Source: Paraburkholderia domus (GTDB lineage: Bacteria; Pseudomonadota; Gammaproteobacteria; Burkholderiales; Burkholderiaceae). From it: DNA of 64,000 nucleotides. Below the pieces are notes generated by a model. It was not told the origin of the DNA and ran no database searches. It saw nothing but the letters and a program-made list of their open reading frames with translations. The translations under genes and the position numbers were made by a program. The DNA is taken from positions 1 to 64,000 of the forward strand of contig NZ_CAJNAT010000035.1 of the NCBI RefSeq assembly GCF_905220705.1, written 5' to 3'. Below, in pieces: positions 1 to 8,306 of this stretch (the stretch's first letter is position 1; each line of letters begins with the position of its first letter).

Positions 1-112
1 GCCTGTGGAGCGGTTTAGCACAAACATTTTTTTGATTACCGGTCGCGGATCAGGTCCGACGACATGGCGATGCGCTGGTTGCCGCGACCGCCAACCAAAA
101 AAATCTCTGCCT

Positions 113-130
113 CATGCCGCTAGCGGCATG
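113..130. repeat. 18-bp perfect palindrome at the IS66 break point
   Basis: CATGCCGCTAGCGGCATG is a perfect inverted repeat lying exactly where IS66 homology ends. It may mark the deletion or insertion junction that removed the transposase C-terminus. Confidence 0.6.
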
Positions 131-1318
131 AATCACGTTGTTATCGATTGGCGCGCGTCCGTCGTTCACATAGCGGCTGAGGTATGTCCACTGGTTGCGC
201 GTATATGAGATCGCCTTGCCCAGCAGGCTCTCGGGAAGAATCTGCGGCGCTTGTTCATCGAACCATTTCTGCAACGACTCAAGCAGTGGCACGCTATGTT
301 GCTGACGCAACCGGAAGGTGTAATCGACCCGCGTCTCGCCTTCGGGCAGATCGCCCTTTGCGAGTGTTTCTACCTGATAGAGCGCCTTGAAGTATTCCAG
401 TCCATGTGCGGCACGACCGCCTGGTTTCTTCATGCCCTTGAGGGCATCCACGAAGGCACGCCGGGCGTGGGCCAGGCAACCAAAGTGCGTCGGGCCTTCG
501 AGCGTGCGCCATGCGGCATATCCATCGGTCATTAGCAGACCTTTATAGCCGGAGAGGAACGTCCGGGGATAGTCCTGCCCGCGTCCCGGCTGGTCGTCGA
601 ACAGCACGACGGGCTCAGGGCAGTCTTCGGCACTGCGGTACATCCACATATACGAGGTGCTCTGGGCGGCTTTGCCCGGCTCCTTGAGCACCTGTACCGT
701 TGTCTCGTCGCCGTGAATCAGCTGTTGCGACAGCAGCGTTGTGCGCAGCGCCTCATACAGACGGCTGTAGTGCTACTCAGCAGGCCGGATGATCCAGTTC
801 GCCAGCGTGCCGCGTCCGACTTCGATGTCCGCGCGTGCCAGCGCATGGGCCATCCGGTATAGCGGCGTTCCGTCGACTTATTTGCCCGCAGTGACCGTGG
901 CGATCATCGCCGCACTGGCATTGCTGCCCGGCAACGGCTGGGCGGGCATGAGTGCCGTGATCACCGGCGTGCGCTCCGCGTGACGCTCGCAGTGGCGGCA
1001 TGCATATTTGAAGCGCACGTGCTGAAGCACCGAGGCCTTTACTTCGATATGCAACTGTTCGCTGATCTCTTCGCCCATGCGGTGCAGTGCGTGCGCGCAG
1101 CACGGACATACCTTCGCGCTTTCGGGCAGGTCGTATTCGATGCGCTGACGCGGCAGATGTGCGGGTAACGGCTTACGTCCCGGTTTGCTTCCCGTGGGTG
1201 CCGGCGGATCCGGCAGACCCGTGTCGGGGAGTACAAACGCTTCGTCATTGGCGCCGGCGTCCATGTCGTCGGGTTCGGTGGCGGCGATTTGTTCGGCCTC
1301 GTCGAAGTCACTAAGAGC
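131..1318 (-). pseudogene. IS66-family transposase remnant (both ends missing)
   Basis: This is a fossil of an IS66-type DDE transposase. Reading leftwards from 1318, the Cys-rich zinc-finger domain comes first (CPCC near the start, CRHC later). The catalytic core follows, with LLMTDGYAAW carrying an Asp and then HARR. Two in-frame nonsense codons interrupt it: TAA at 878-880, where the family normally has Tyr in GKYVDG, and TAG at 773-775, where Leu is expected before HYSRLY. There is no frameshift between the pieces. The frame stops resembling IS66 right after RAPIDNNVI at 131, so the catalytic Glu that follows (NNxxER) is lost. The N-terminal region and both IS ends are also absent. It cannot encode an active enzyme. 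Confidence 0.9.
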
Positions 1319-1729
1319 CGACTCTTAACTTCTGTTGCCTAAATCCGAAAATCGGCAGTCGTATCTTCGTCAGTGCGCTTCCAAGCGGCCGGACCGGCAG
1401 TTCATCGTGCCAGTCATGACGCCCTTTTCGAGGCGGGCCGCGATGGTTTCTGGCTGCACCGTTGGCTGGCCACGCATGGGATTTGTTGATCACTCGCCCG
1501 TGAAGACCCTCTCCCAGGAATCTGGGCCTAAAGCTGACAGCCCGATCACGTGAGTCGCCGCCTCGGAAAAACTTCGTTTGACTATCGATGCCGCGACGGC
1601 TTAGATGCCGATCGCGCTGGCGTGCACCGGTTAGCCTCCATCTCAGCGGCACATCGGTGCTTGGCCCGTACCGAACTGACAAGCCGCGTGTACGATATAA
1701 GCGGTTGACCATGAGTTTCGGGAGGCGAC
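1319..1729. other. non-coding, no recognisable gene
   Basis: Only short overlapping open frames without ribosome-binding sites are present. I recognise no protein family, RNA or IS end here. Confidence 0.5.
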
Positions 1730-1921
1730 ATGAACGCGAACGCGGTGTGTCCACTGCACGGACCAACGACCATAATCCGCACGAATTCATACGGGTTTCC
1801 GGTCTATGCGTGCTGCTGCAACGACGTGACCTCCGTGACGCCTCCGGATGCGTGCACGAGGGCGCCGACGCAACGTGGACATGACCCGCAGCCCGAACAA
1901 CCGAAGACGAGGAAAGAATGA
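1730..1921 (+). CDS. small Cys-rich hypothetical protein (63 aa)
   Basis: I do not recognise this protein. The ATG follows a good GGGAGG ribosome-binding site with about 5 nt spacing, which is the main support for it. The N-terminal half has a CPLH pair and a CCC cluster around the phrase YGFPVYACCC, a spacing that could bind a metal. The C-terminal half is Pro- and Gln-rich and low in complexity. A second tiny frame (1881-1997, 38 aa, ending LRGDGSPQYVVLLRREV) overlaps its end and reads protein-like too, so one of the two may be real. The surroundings are degraded mobile DNA. Confidence 0.3.
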   Translation: MNANAVCPLHGPTTIIRTNSYGFPVYACCCNDVTSVTPPDACTRAPTQRGHDPQPEQPKTRKE

Positions 1922-1997
1922 CCCTGACGATCAAGCCTTCGACCTGCGTGGCGACGGCAGTCCGCAGTACGTGGTCCTACTGCGGCGCGAGGTCTAA

Positions 1998-2360
1998 CAG
2001 ATTTTTCAGTTTGACGTAATCAAACGATGCCCGCCGACATCGCTGCATCGAGTCGCTGATTCTTGTCTGCTAGTGCTGCATTCAGCGCCACTACCAGTCC
2101 TTCAGTGTTCGTTGTCACTATCAAGCCCTCGCGTAAATGCTCCCCAGCCGCATTGATGCGACCTGCTCAGGACTATCCTAATGTCCCGACCGTTCGAGCG
2201 CGTCGGATACGCCGACGTCGTTGATCGACCCGGAGCAGTCAATCGACCCGCTCCAAAGCAGCCGTTCGTTCGTGCTCGCGCTCGATGCATATTTCTGGAT
2301 CGTTCACAATCTTGCCGATGCACTTATGTAAGCTCCGCTAGGAAACCACGTAATGACGAC
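1998..2360. other. non-coding gap before the aph pseudogene
   Basis: No supportable gene, RNA or terminator is seen. An open frame runs into the pseudogene from 2181, but its first part does not resemble a phosphotransferase N-terminus. Confidence 0.4.
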
Positions 2361-3057
2361 ATGCAAATCCCGATCAAGTGGCGTGAAAGATTCGCTGGAG
2401 CACTGATCAAACGACAAGTTATTGGAGAATCGGGAGCGGAAGTTTTTCGCATTCGTTGCGACGGCGGGGAAGAGCTATTTCTAAAGTCCGAACCCACTGG
2501 CTTGCCAAGTGAGCTTCCTGGCGAGGTTGAACGCCTTCAGGGGATGAAACGGCTAGATGTGCCTGGACCGACCGTGCTTGGTGATGCGACGGAAGATAAC
2601 CGCCACTGGCTGCTGATGACGGCCGTCCCCGGGCTCGATCTGGCCAATGCCAACGACTTGTCCCCCCTCAAATCGTGGGAATTTTGGCGATGGTACTACG
2701 TATCCTCCACGAGGTGCCGATCGCAGTATGCCCTTTCGAGCATCGCCCGGAGGAGCGTATCGCAGCAGCCAAGAATCGTGTGAACGTCGGGCTCGTTGAC
2801 GAGGCAGACTTCGACAATGAGCGGCAAGGAAAGACCGCTACGGATGTGCTCGCTGATCTGCTGTCGACGCTCCCGGAGACGTATGACCTTGTAGTGATCC
2901 ACGGCGACGCTTGCCTGCCGAATTTCATGGCCAACGGAAGTAACTTCACTGGCTTCATCGACTGCGGTCGCTTAAGCGTTAGGACCGCTATCAAGATCTT
3001 GCACTGACCGCGCTGGGCGTTCCGCCGATGACGGCAATCATTGCGCTGGGCGGGTAA
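2361..3057 (+). pseudogene. aminoglycoside O-phosphotransferase, APH(3')-like, frameshifted
   Basis: The three frames joined give an APH(3')-type kinase. The N-lobe (MQIPIKWRERF to MTAVPGLDLA) is read from 2361. After a shift near 2665-2680, the next frame gives CPFEHRPEERIAAA and then the catalytic loop VIHGDACLPNFM and GFIDCGRL. A second shift near 2975-2983 leads to DRYQDLALTALG and a stop at 3055-3057. HGDACLPN and IDCGRLxxxDRYQDLAL are hallmarks of the family, which phosphorylates the 3'-OH of kanamycin-type drugs using ATP. With two frameshifts, and a C-terminus that seems shorter than usual, the gene is most likely inactive. Downstream it abuts hpnJ, which is transcribed towards it. 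Confidence 0.85.
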
Positions 3058-3111
3058 TCGACGCAGACAGTTCTTCGGCCTATCTGGCGAGCCTCGTCCT
3101 GGTCTTGCTCG

Positions 3112-4533
3112 TCATGCCTTGCGCGCCCGGAGAAATCTGAAGAACTCCACCCCCTCTTGCAGGCGCCGTTTCATCATCTCCCAACTCACTAGCATCTCGC
3201 GAACGATTTCCCAGACCTTCGATGGCCTGAAATAAAAACGCTTATAGAACTCTTCCACGCCACGATAGATCTCTTCGCGTGAGAGGTGTGGATAGCCGAT
3301 AGCGGCAGCCTGGGTGCCGGCGTCATTAATGAGGGTGATGACCTTACCGTCATTAAGCCATCCATTCTCGACCGCTTGCTTATGAAGGACCGTACCCGGA
3401 TAGGGCGCCGCAAGCGACACCTGGATCGTGTGGGGGTTGATCTCTTTCGCGTACCGGATCGTCTTCTCGATCGTTTCGTGCGTCTCGCCGGGAAGCCCAA
3501 GAATGAACGTGCCGTGGATCTTGATGCCAAGCTTGCGGCAATCGTCACTGAACTGACGCGCCATATCGGTCCGTAGGCCCTTTTTGACATTCACGAGGAT
3601 CTGGTCGTCACCGGACTCGTAGCCGACGAGCAAGAGCCGCAGCCCGTTGTCCTTCATCACTTTGAGGGTTGAATAAGGCACATTCGCTTTCGCGTTGCAC
3701 GACCATGTCACTCCCAGCTTGCCCAGGCCGCGAGCAATCTCTTCGGCTCTCGGTCTGAGGTCGGTGAAGGTATCGTCGTCAAACATGATCTCCTTGATCT
3801 CGGGCATGTTGTCCCTGATCCATTTCACTTCTTCGATGACGTTCTCGACCGAGCGTGTGCGATAACGATGACCCCCGACCGTGTGTGGCCAGAGACAAAA
3901 GGTGCATCTGGATTTGCAGCCGCGGCCCGTGTAGAGCGATACATAGGGATGCTTGAGATAGCCGCTGAAGTAATTCTTGCTCGTCAGGTGTTGCTTATAG
4001 ACGGGCGCAACGAACGGAAGCTGGTCCATGTCTTCAAGAATCGGCCGGGCTTCGTTGTGCGTGATTGCACCGTCGGGCAGACGATAGCTAAGGCCGAGAA
4101 TCGACTCGAACGGAAGCCCCTGCGCGATATCGCGGCACGTGAAGTCGAATTCTTCCCGGCATACAAAATCGAGAGCATCGCTCGCGGTCAGTGAGCCGTG
4201 AGGATCGACGGCTACCTTTGCGCCGACCATACCGATGAGGATCGAGGACTTACGCCGTTTTAAATGTTCCGCGAATTGAACGTCGCTTGCGAACGATGGA
4301 GAACTTGTATGAATGATGACCAGTTCATATTCCTGGGCAATGTCGAGAGTTGTGTCCAGCGATAAACCATCTGCGGGAGCATCCACGAGGCGGCTATCCT
4401 CGACCAGCGCCGCGGGCTGGGCGAGCCACGTCGGATACCAGAATGACCGGATCTCGCGCTTCGTTTGGAAGCGTGAGCCCGCGCCGCCATCGAAGCCGTC
4501 AAATGAAGGTGCCTGCAGAAACAGCGTTTTCAT
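3112..4533 (-). CDS. hpnJ: hopanoid biosynthesis radical SAM protein HpnJ
   Basis: The product is a 473-aa B12-binding-domain/radical SAM protein. The N-terminal part (MKTLFLQAPSFDGFDGGAGSRF, FWYPTWLAQPAA) matches HpnJ. The 4Fe-4S triad is C206-x3-C210-x2-C213 (CKSRCTFC). A TIM-barrel follows with FDDDTFT, GYESGDD and HGTFILGLPGET. HpnJ acts late in composite hopanoid synthesis, contracting the amino-sugar ring on bacteriohopane to a cyclitol ether; this function was shown genetically in Burkholderia cenocepacia together with HpnI and HpnK. I chose the ATG at 4533 because GAGGG lies just upstream; an open frame extends 14 codons further. No other hopanoid gene is adjacent. Confidence 0.9.
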   Translation of the reverse strand: MKTLFLQAPSFDGFDGGAGSRFQTKREIRSFWYPTWLAQPAALVEDSRLVDAPADGLSLDTTLDIAQEYELVIIHTSSPSFASDVQFAEHLKRRKSSILIGMVGAKVAVDPHGSLTASDALDFVCREEFDFTCRDIAQGLPFESILGLSYRLPDGAITHNEARPILEDMDQLPFVAPVYKQHLTSKNYFSGYLKHPYVSLYTGRGCKSRCTFCLWPHTVGGHRYRTRSVENVIEEVKWIRDNMPEIKEIMFDDDTFTDLRPRAEEIARGLGKLGVTWSCNAKANVPYSTLKVMKDNGLRLLLVGYESGDDQILVNVKKGLRTDMARQFSDDCRKLGIKIHGTFILGLPGETHETIEKTIRYAKEINPHTIQVSLAAPYPGTVLHKQAVENGWLNDGKVITLINDAGTQAAAIGYPHLSREEIYRGVEEFYKRFYFRPSKVWEIVREMLVSWEMMKRRLQEGVEFFRFLRARKA

Positions 4534-5170
4534 GAATACCCTCGAAAAAATGGTCCGCTCGATCGAGATCAGCACCCCAAAGGGACTCGCCAGGGATCGG
4601 CGATGTTCGCAAATTGTTTCAATGCCTTCAAAAATCTGACACTTGCTGGATAGCTACTATAGCCGCCGTTCCCTCCTGCGGGTCCAGCGGGACAAACAGG
4701 CCTAGTCTCGACGCATTGTCATCCTTTCGGAAGCGGGCGCCGGTTGACGTGAAGCAGCAAAGCTGTGGCTATTAGATGGGAGCAGGGGCCGATCAAGGAT
4801 ACTACAGCCTGCAATCGTGACACGGCAAAAAAAATTCGCACATTCGAGTGTCGGTCGTTACCGCGAGATGCACAGAGGCTGCGAGTCGGCATTAGTGATT
4901 CTTTCTGTACTATATTACGGTGAATCCACATGCGAGCGCGCAGACGCGCTGCAAGGCCCCACTTCACACGTCGTCCGCCCCAGTTCGTTCTGGTGAGGGA
5001 GTCGCAGCGTTCAGATGTCTCGCCGACACATTGCTCCTGACATCGAGCGGCGTGCGGTGCCGCACACAGCAACCCGGCCGTCGGGGAAACCCTTGCGAAA
5101 CGGCCATCGGCAGTAACGATACGGATCCGCGCGTTCACAGCGCTTAGTGCTCCAAAGCGGGAGGCTATGT
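4534..5170. other. 637-bp gap upstream of hpnJ
   Basis: It should contain the hpnJ promoter on the minus strand. I see no convincing gene, terminator or repeat. Confidence 0.4.
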
Positions 5171-5518
5171 ATGAGGCCAGATCACGGCAATACCGGCGGC
5201 GTGCCTGTTGGCAATGGACGGCACATCAGCCCAGCCGAATTTCTGCTGATGGCAGGCTTTCTTGCAAACCGGGCGCCCCTGGCGCCGGTCGATGCCCGGG
5301 CGGCGGCCCGACGCGTTCTGGATGCCGTTCTCGGGGTGGCGGTAGCTCACGGGTTCGCTCATTCGGACGCTCTCGAATCAATGATGGCGAGCGCCGAAAA
5401 ATCCACGCCCGTATGGGAGCTTGCAGAGCAGGCTACCGCTGCCGTCGGCGATACGGTCGCTTTCCTGCAAGTGATCCGCGCTGCTGGCGTAACGCTGGAG
5501 TTGGACCCTTCAACGTAG
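5171..5518 (+). CDS. hypothetical protein (115 aa)
   Basis: The family is not recognised. The start MRPDHG is preceded by GGGAGG with 6 nt spacing, a strong site that decides for this ATG over in-frame starts further upstream. The protein is Ala-rich and predicted helical, with DARAAARRVLDAVLGVAVAHG in the middle, no signal peptide and no membrane segment. A protein of similar composition may lie at 5890-6114. The isolated position among mobile-DNA scars makes a horizontally acquired orphan plausible. Confidence 0.45.
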   Translation: MRPDHGNTGGVPVGNGRHISPAEFLLMAGFLANRAPLAPVDARAAARRVLDAVLGVAVAHGFAHSDALESMMASAEKSTPVWELAEQATAAVGDTVAFLQVIRAAGVTLELDPST

Positions 5519-5889
5519 TCGTCGACGAACGTCCGCGCGTCAAGGAGGCTCGTTCTTCGCGTCTGGAGTTCGGTTTCTGGATTTGCGGTGTCCGTGTGCA
5601 AGGGGCGGCGCAGCAGTTTTCTACCTGTGACGATCTGGGCGTGAATGTACGCACTTCGCAGTCTGGATTGTTGACGACTCAGGCTTCGACATCGAATGTC
5701 TGATCGTGGCCGACCTCTGCCTGATGCGGTCGGCTCAGTTCGTTCAGGTCGCTAAGGAGTTTAGTCTTCGCGATTTGTGAGAAGACTTCAGTGTGCTGTG
5801 GCCAGAACGGGAACGATGCTGAAACGAGTGAGAGAACAGGCAGCAGCGATGGCAGCACGGCCCAGACACGTGAGGTAGTAGCGGTAGGT
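5519..5889. other. non-coding gap
   Basis: No supportable gene or RNA. The longest frames lack ribosome-binding sites and change composition mid-way. Confidence 0.4.
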
Positions 5890-6114
5890 ATGAGCCACCT
5901 TCTTGATCAACCGAGTGGCGTTAGCAAAATTAGTCGACACGCGACGGAACACGCGTTGCCGAAGCGCAACGTCGGCAAAAAAGAAGATTTCCGCGAGTCA
6001 ATGGTCGTGCGGGCGTTATTGGCCGCCAGCGCGATCGCAAACGCGTTCACCTCCGGCGACATAGCGTGTTTCGCTATCAGGGCCGCTGTTGCGGGAGCAT
6101 TACGCCTCGACTGA
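5890..6114 (+). CDS. possible small hypothetical protein (74 aa)
   Basis: The reading frame from ATG MSHLLDQPSG ends in an Ala-rich helix (VVRALLAASAIANAF). The ribosome-binding site is weak, and the frame is open further upstream, so start and reality are both uncertain. I assign no family. Confidence 0.25.
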   Translation: MSHLLDQPSGVSKISRHATEHALPKRNVGKKEDFRESMVVRALLAASAIANAFTSGDIACFAIRAAVAGALRLD

Positions 6115-6235
6115 GAAGGTCTGGGGCAGCCATTGGACCAAAGTCCGATACAACACCTTTTCGAAGATGTATAGACTGGAACACTCGCCGTCCCTAGACC
6201 GGACACCGTAGAAATAGGCACCTCAGGAGTTCGCT

Positions 6236-6508
6236 ATGAAAAACAACACTGCGGTCATGATGACCGTATCCCTAGCATTGGTATCTTCTTCATGCGTCTG
6301 GGCGCAAGGCAATCCTGGCGCGAGCCCAGGAACTGCCGCCGAACATCCGGACGAGATCGTAAGAATGCACCAGCAGGTTGCTGCGGCGGATCGCGAATAC
6401 AACAGGGAAGTCGCGGCTGCAAAAAAGGTCTATGACCATAAAAAGGCGGAAGCCAAAAAGAAGCGTGACGCTGCTGTTCAAATCGCCCACAGCGGCGCAG
6501 GCCAATGA
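6236..6508 (+). CDS. small secreted protein, Lys/Ala-rich (90 aa)
   Basis: A Sec-type signal peptide is visible (MKNNTAVMMTVSLALVSSSCVWAQG, cleavage probably after WAQ or nearby). It is followed by about 60 residues that are charged and helical (REYNREVAAAKKVYDHKKAEAKKKRD), likely an extended helix or coiled coil. CTCAGGAG lies 6-7 nt before the ATG. The product should be periplasmic. I do not recognise a named family; many Burkholderiaceae carry similar short signal-peptide-plus-helix proteins. It appears monocistronic. Confidence 0.7.
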   Translation: MKNNTAVMMTVSLALVSSSCVWAQGNPGASPGTAAEHPDEIVRMHQQVAAADREYNREVAAAKKVYDHKKAEAKKKRDAAVQIAHSGAGQ

Positions 6509-6751
6509 GGCGTATTCGCCACACCGTCCCATCAAACTCTGCGTCAAGAGGTGGGCCAGTTTTGCGAGTTCGTCGCGCGCCGGAACCGGCCCGTTGACTC
6601 CAGTCGTCGACCTCCGGTCCCACCTCAGCCGAACGAAGGTACGCTCGAGTCGTGCCTTTTACTGATTCGGCTGCTGCCTCAGCCGTGCAGCGCCGTGATC
6701 CGCTATCTCTTTTAAGGCAACACTGCCGTGCGCGAAGGCCGGAGCTATCAC

Positions 6752-6922
6752 TTATAGAGTATCGAGAGCACGTTGTGCTGCCTCTAAGGCGCCGAGGGCG
6801 GCGGCATACTCATCCGATGGCCGGAGGGCAAGGATGGCGGCCTTGGATTCAGCGATCGCCCGTTTCACTGCCTGAAGTGACAAGTCAATAACCAATTGTT
6901 CGTCAGGTGTGGCGGAGTCCAT
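6752..6922 (-). CDS. possible small helical protein (56 aa)
   Basis: The frame MDSATPDEQLV to ALEAAQRALDTL is strongly amphipathic-helical and unlike the shadow frames around it, which suggests real coding. No clear ribosome-binding site precedes the ATG, and the frame is open to about 7078, so the start is uncertain. Function unknown. Confidence 0.3.
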   Translation of the reverse strand: MDSATPDEQLVIDLSLQAVKRAIAESKAAILALRPSDEYAAALGALEAAQRALDTL

Positions 6923-7596
6923 TGGTACGCGTGCAAAGTTGATTAGAGGGTTAGAGGGCGCCGAACAATCCATGCCGGCGGCCGGTGCATTCGACTCGGG
7001 CCACGCCGAAATCGAAAGACCGTTTCCCAGTGCCAAACATTGCGGATGCGACCTTTCCCCGCTTTTCGCAACGTGCAATCCGCTGTGGGCCTATCGGAGC
7101 ACCGCGGCCGGCATGTTGATCTCCATGGTCAACGCCGCCGGTCTATGCGACTGCTTCTCGTCGCCCCGGCTGGCTCTGGGCCCATCCAGCCCGAACTTCA
7201 GATTATCTCAACGCTATGCGACGCGCCTCACAAAGTAGTAACGGTTTATTTCAGAACGCTTCTGTGGCGGCTTGAGCCTAAAACCCGTTATCGATCAACG
7301 TGGCCGCACTGAGACATCGCGAACGCCTTCGTCGCGACAACCACGAAATGCAAGTACCCCGAGTCACGTCTGATGTTATGGGCGCACGGTACGCTGTCGG
7401 TACGCAGCTTCACGCTCGACGTGGAGCGCGCCACATTACCGAAGACGCGCTAGACTCATCTCCGGTCCTCCGCTCCCGCTCTCAAGGAAGGCCTTCTTCC
7501 GGTGACTGGACTAAGGCAAAATAAACGCGGAAGTCACGCGCGATCGGCGGCATCGCACCGCTCGCGTTGCGCCAATCGGATGCGTGGAGATGCGCT
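6923..7596. other. 674-bp gap without a convincing gene
   Basis: Several short frames exist on both strands, but none has a good start signal or a recognisable sequence. No terminator or repeat stands out. Confidence 0.4.
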
Positions 7597-7908
7597 ATGG
7601 AAAACCTCACGAGAAACTGCTCGACGCTTGCTGCGTTGGCGCTCCTGCTGACTGGATATGCCCCCGCCGGCATGCCACAAAGCGGGCCACATCTGAGCCC
7701 AACGGAGTGCCGTGACCTGGCCGCGATTAGAAGCAACGCGCCTCGGACGAAGTCGCAACACCAAAGCGAGCTTTCGGCCCTGAGGAAAGCGGGCTACAAC
7801 CCATCACCATGGCGCGACGACCCCCACTACCCAGCGAATCTACACGCGGCGCAGCGCCAGGTCGACCATTGGTTCGAAACGGAGTGCCAGCAGTCGCATC
7901 CCAAGTGA
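7597..7908 (+). CDS. DUF4148-domain secreted protein (103 aa)
   Basis: The C-terminal part ELSALRKAGYNPSPW...HYPANLHAAQRQVD is the DUF4148 signature (residue pattern LxxAGYNPxxW, YPxNxxAA). This family of short secreted proteins is abundant in Burkholderia and Paraburkholderia and has no known function. The N-terminus has a hydrophobic signal-like stretch (LAALALLLTGYAPAG) without a lipobox Cys. Two Cys in the mature part (TEC, ETEC) could form a disulfide. GTGGAGA lies a few nt upstream of the ATG. Confidence 0.8.
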   Translation: MENLTRNCSTLAALALLLTGYAPAGMPQSGPHLSPTECRDLAAIRSNAPRTKSQHQSELSALRKAGYNPSPWRDDPHYPANLHAAQRQVDHWFETECQQSHPK

Positions 7909-8306
7909 GGGGCTCCCGGAGCCACTACGGACCTCCTCGGACTTAGCGCGCTGCATCCGCGCGTTGCATTGCAGCACAGCGCAGCGCTGAACCTTTGCAG
8001 CGTGCGCTGCAGACCGCCCCACGGGTCTCCTTTTAAACGAATGCACACAGTGTGCAGCGGCTGCCGGAAGAAATCTCCCTCCGTCACGGGCATCTTCGGA
8101 CCCATCTGCACCTCGTCGAAAAATGCAGGATTCTCACGTTAATGTGCCAGGTTCCTGCAAATCTCACAACACCATTTCGGCCTAAAAGCTCCGCCGTATG
8201 TGGTTCCCCGAATTTTTCAAGCTCGACTCAATAGTAACGGCTAAACCACAAACACGGCCTAGCTTGCGGTAAACCACAAACCGATACCGCAGAGTCAGCT
8301 TATGGT
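7909..8306. other. gap between convergent genes
   Basis: No gene is recognised. The right part holds a short repeat (8242-8281) just beyond the end of the EgtB-like gene. Confidence 0.4.
8242..8281. repeat. two direct copies of TAAACCACAAAC
   Basis: The 12-mer occurs at 8242-8253 and 8270-8281 (28-bp period), with an inverted partial copy (GGTTTA) near 8306. GCGGT/ACCGC arms at about 8266-8290 enclose the second copy. Significance unknown. Confidence 0.5.

Noticed and set aside
1311..1934. Minus-strand 207-codon open frame
   Set aside because: Arg/Ser-rich, no domain and no start signal; it spans the edge of the IS fossil.
5165..5703. Alternative 178-codon frame overlapping the 5171-5518 gene
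   Set aside because: Arg/Gly-rich and without structure; the frame chosen has the correctly spaced GGGAGG.
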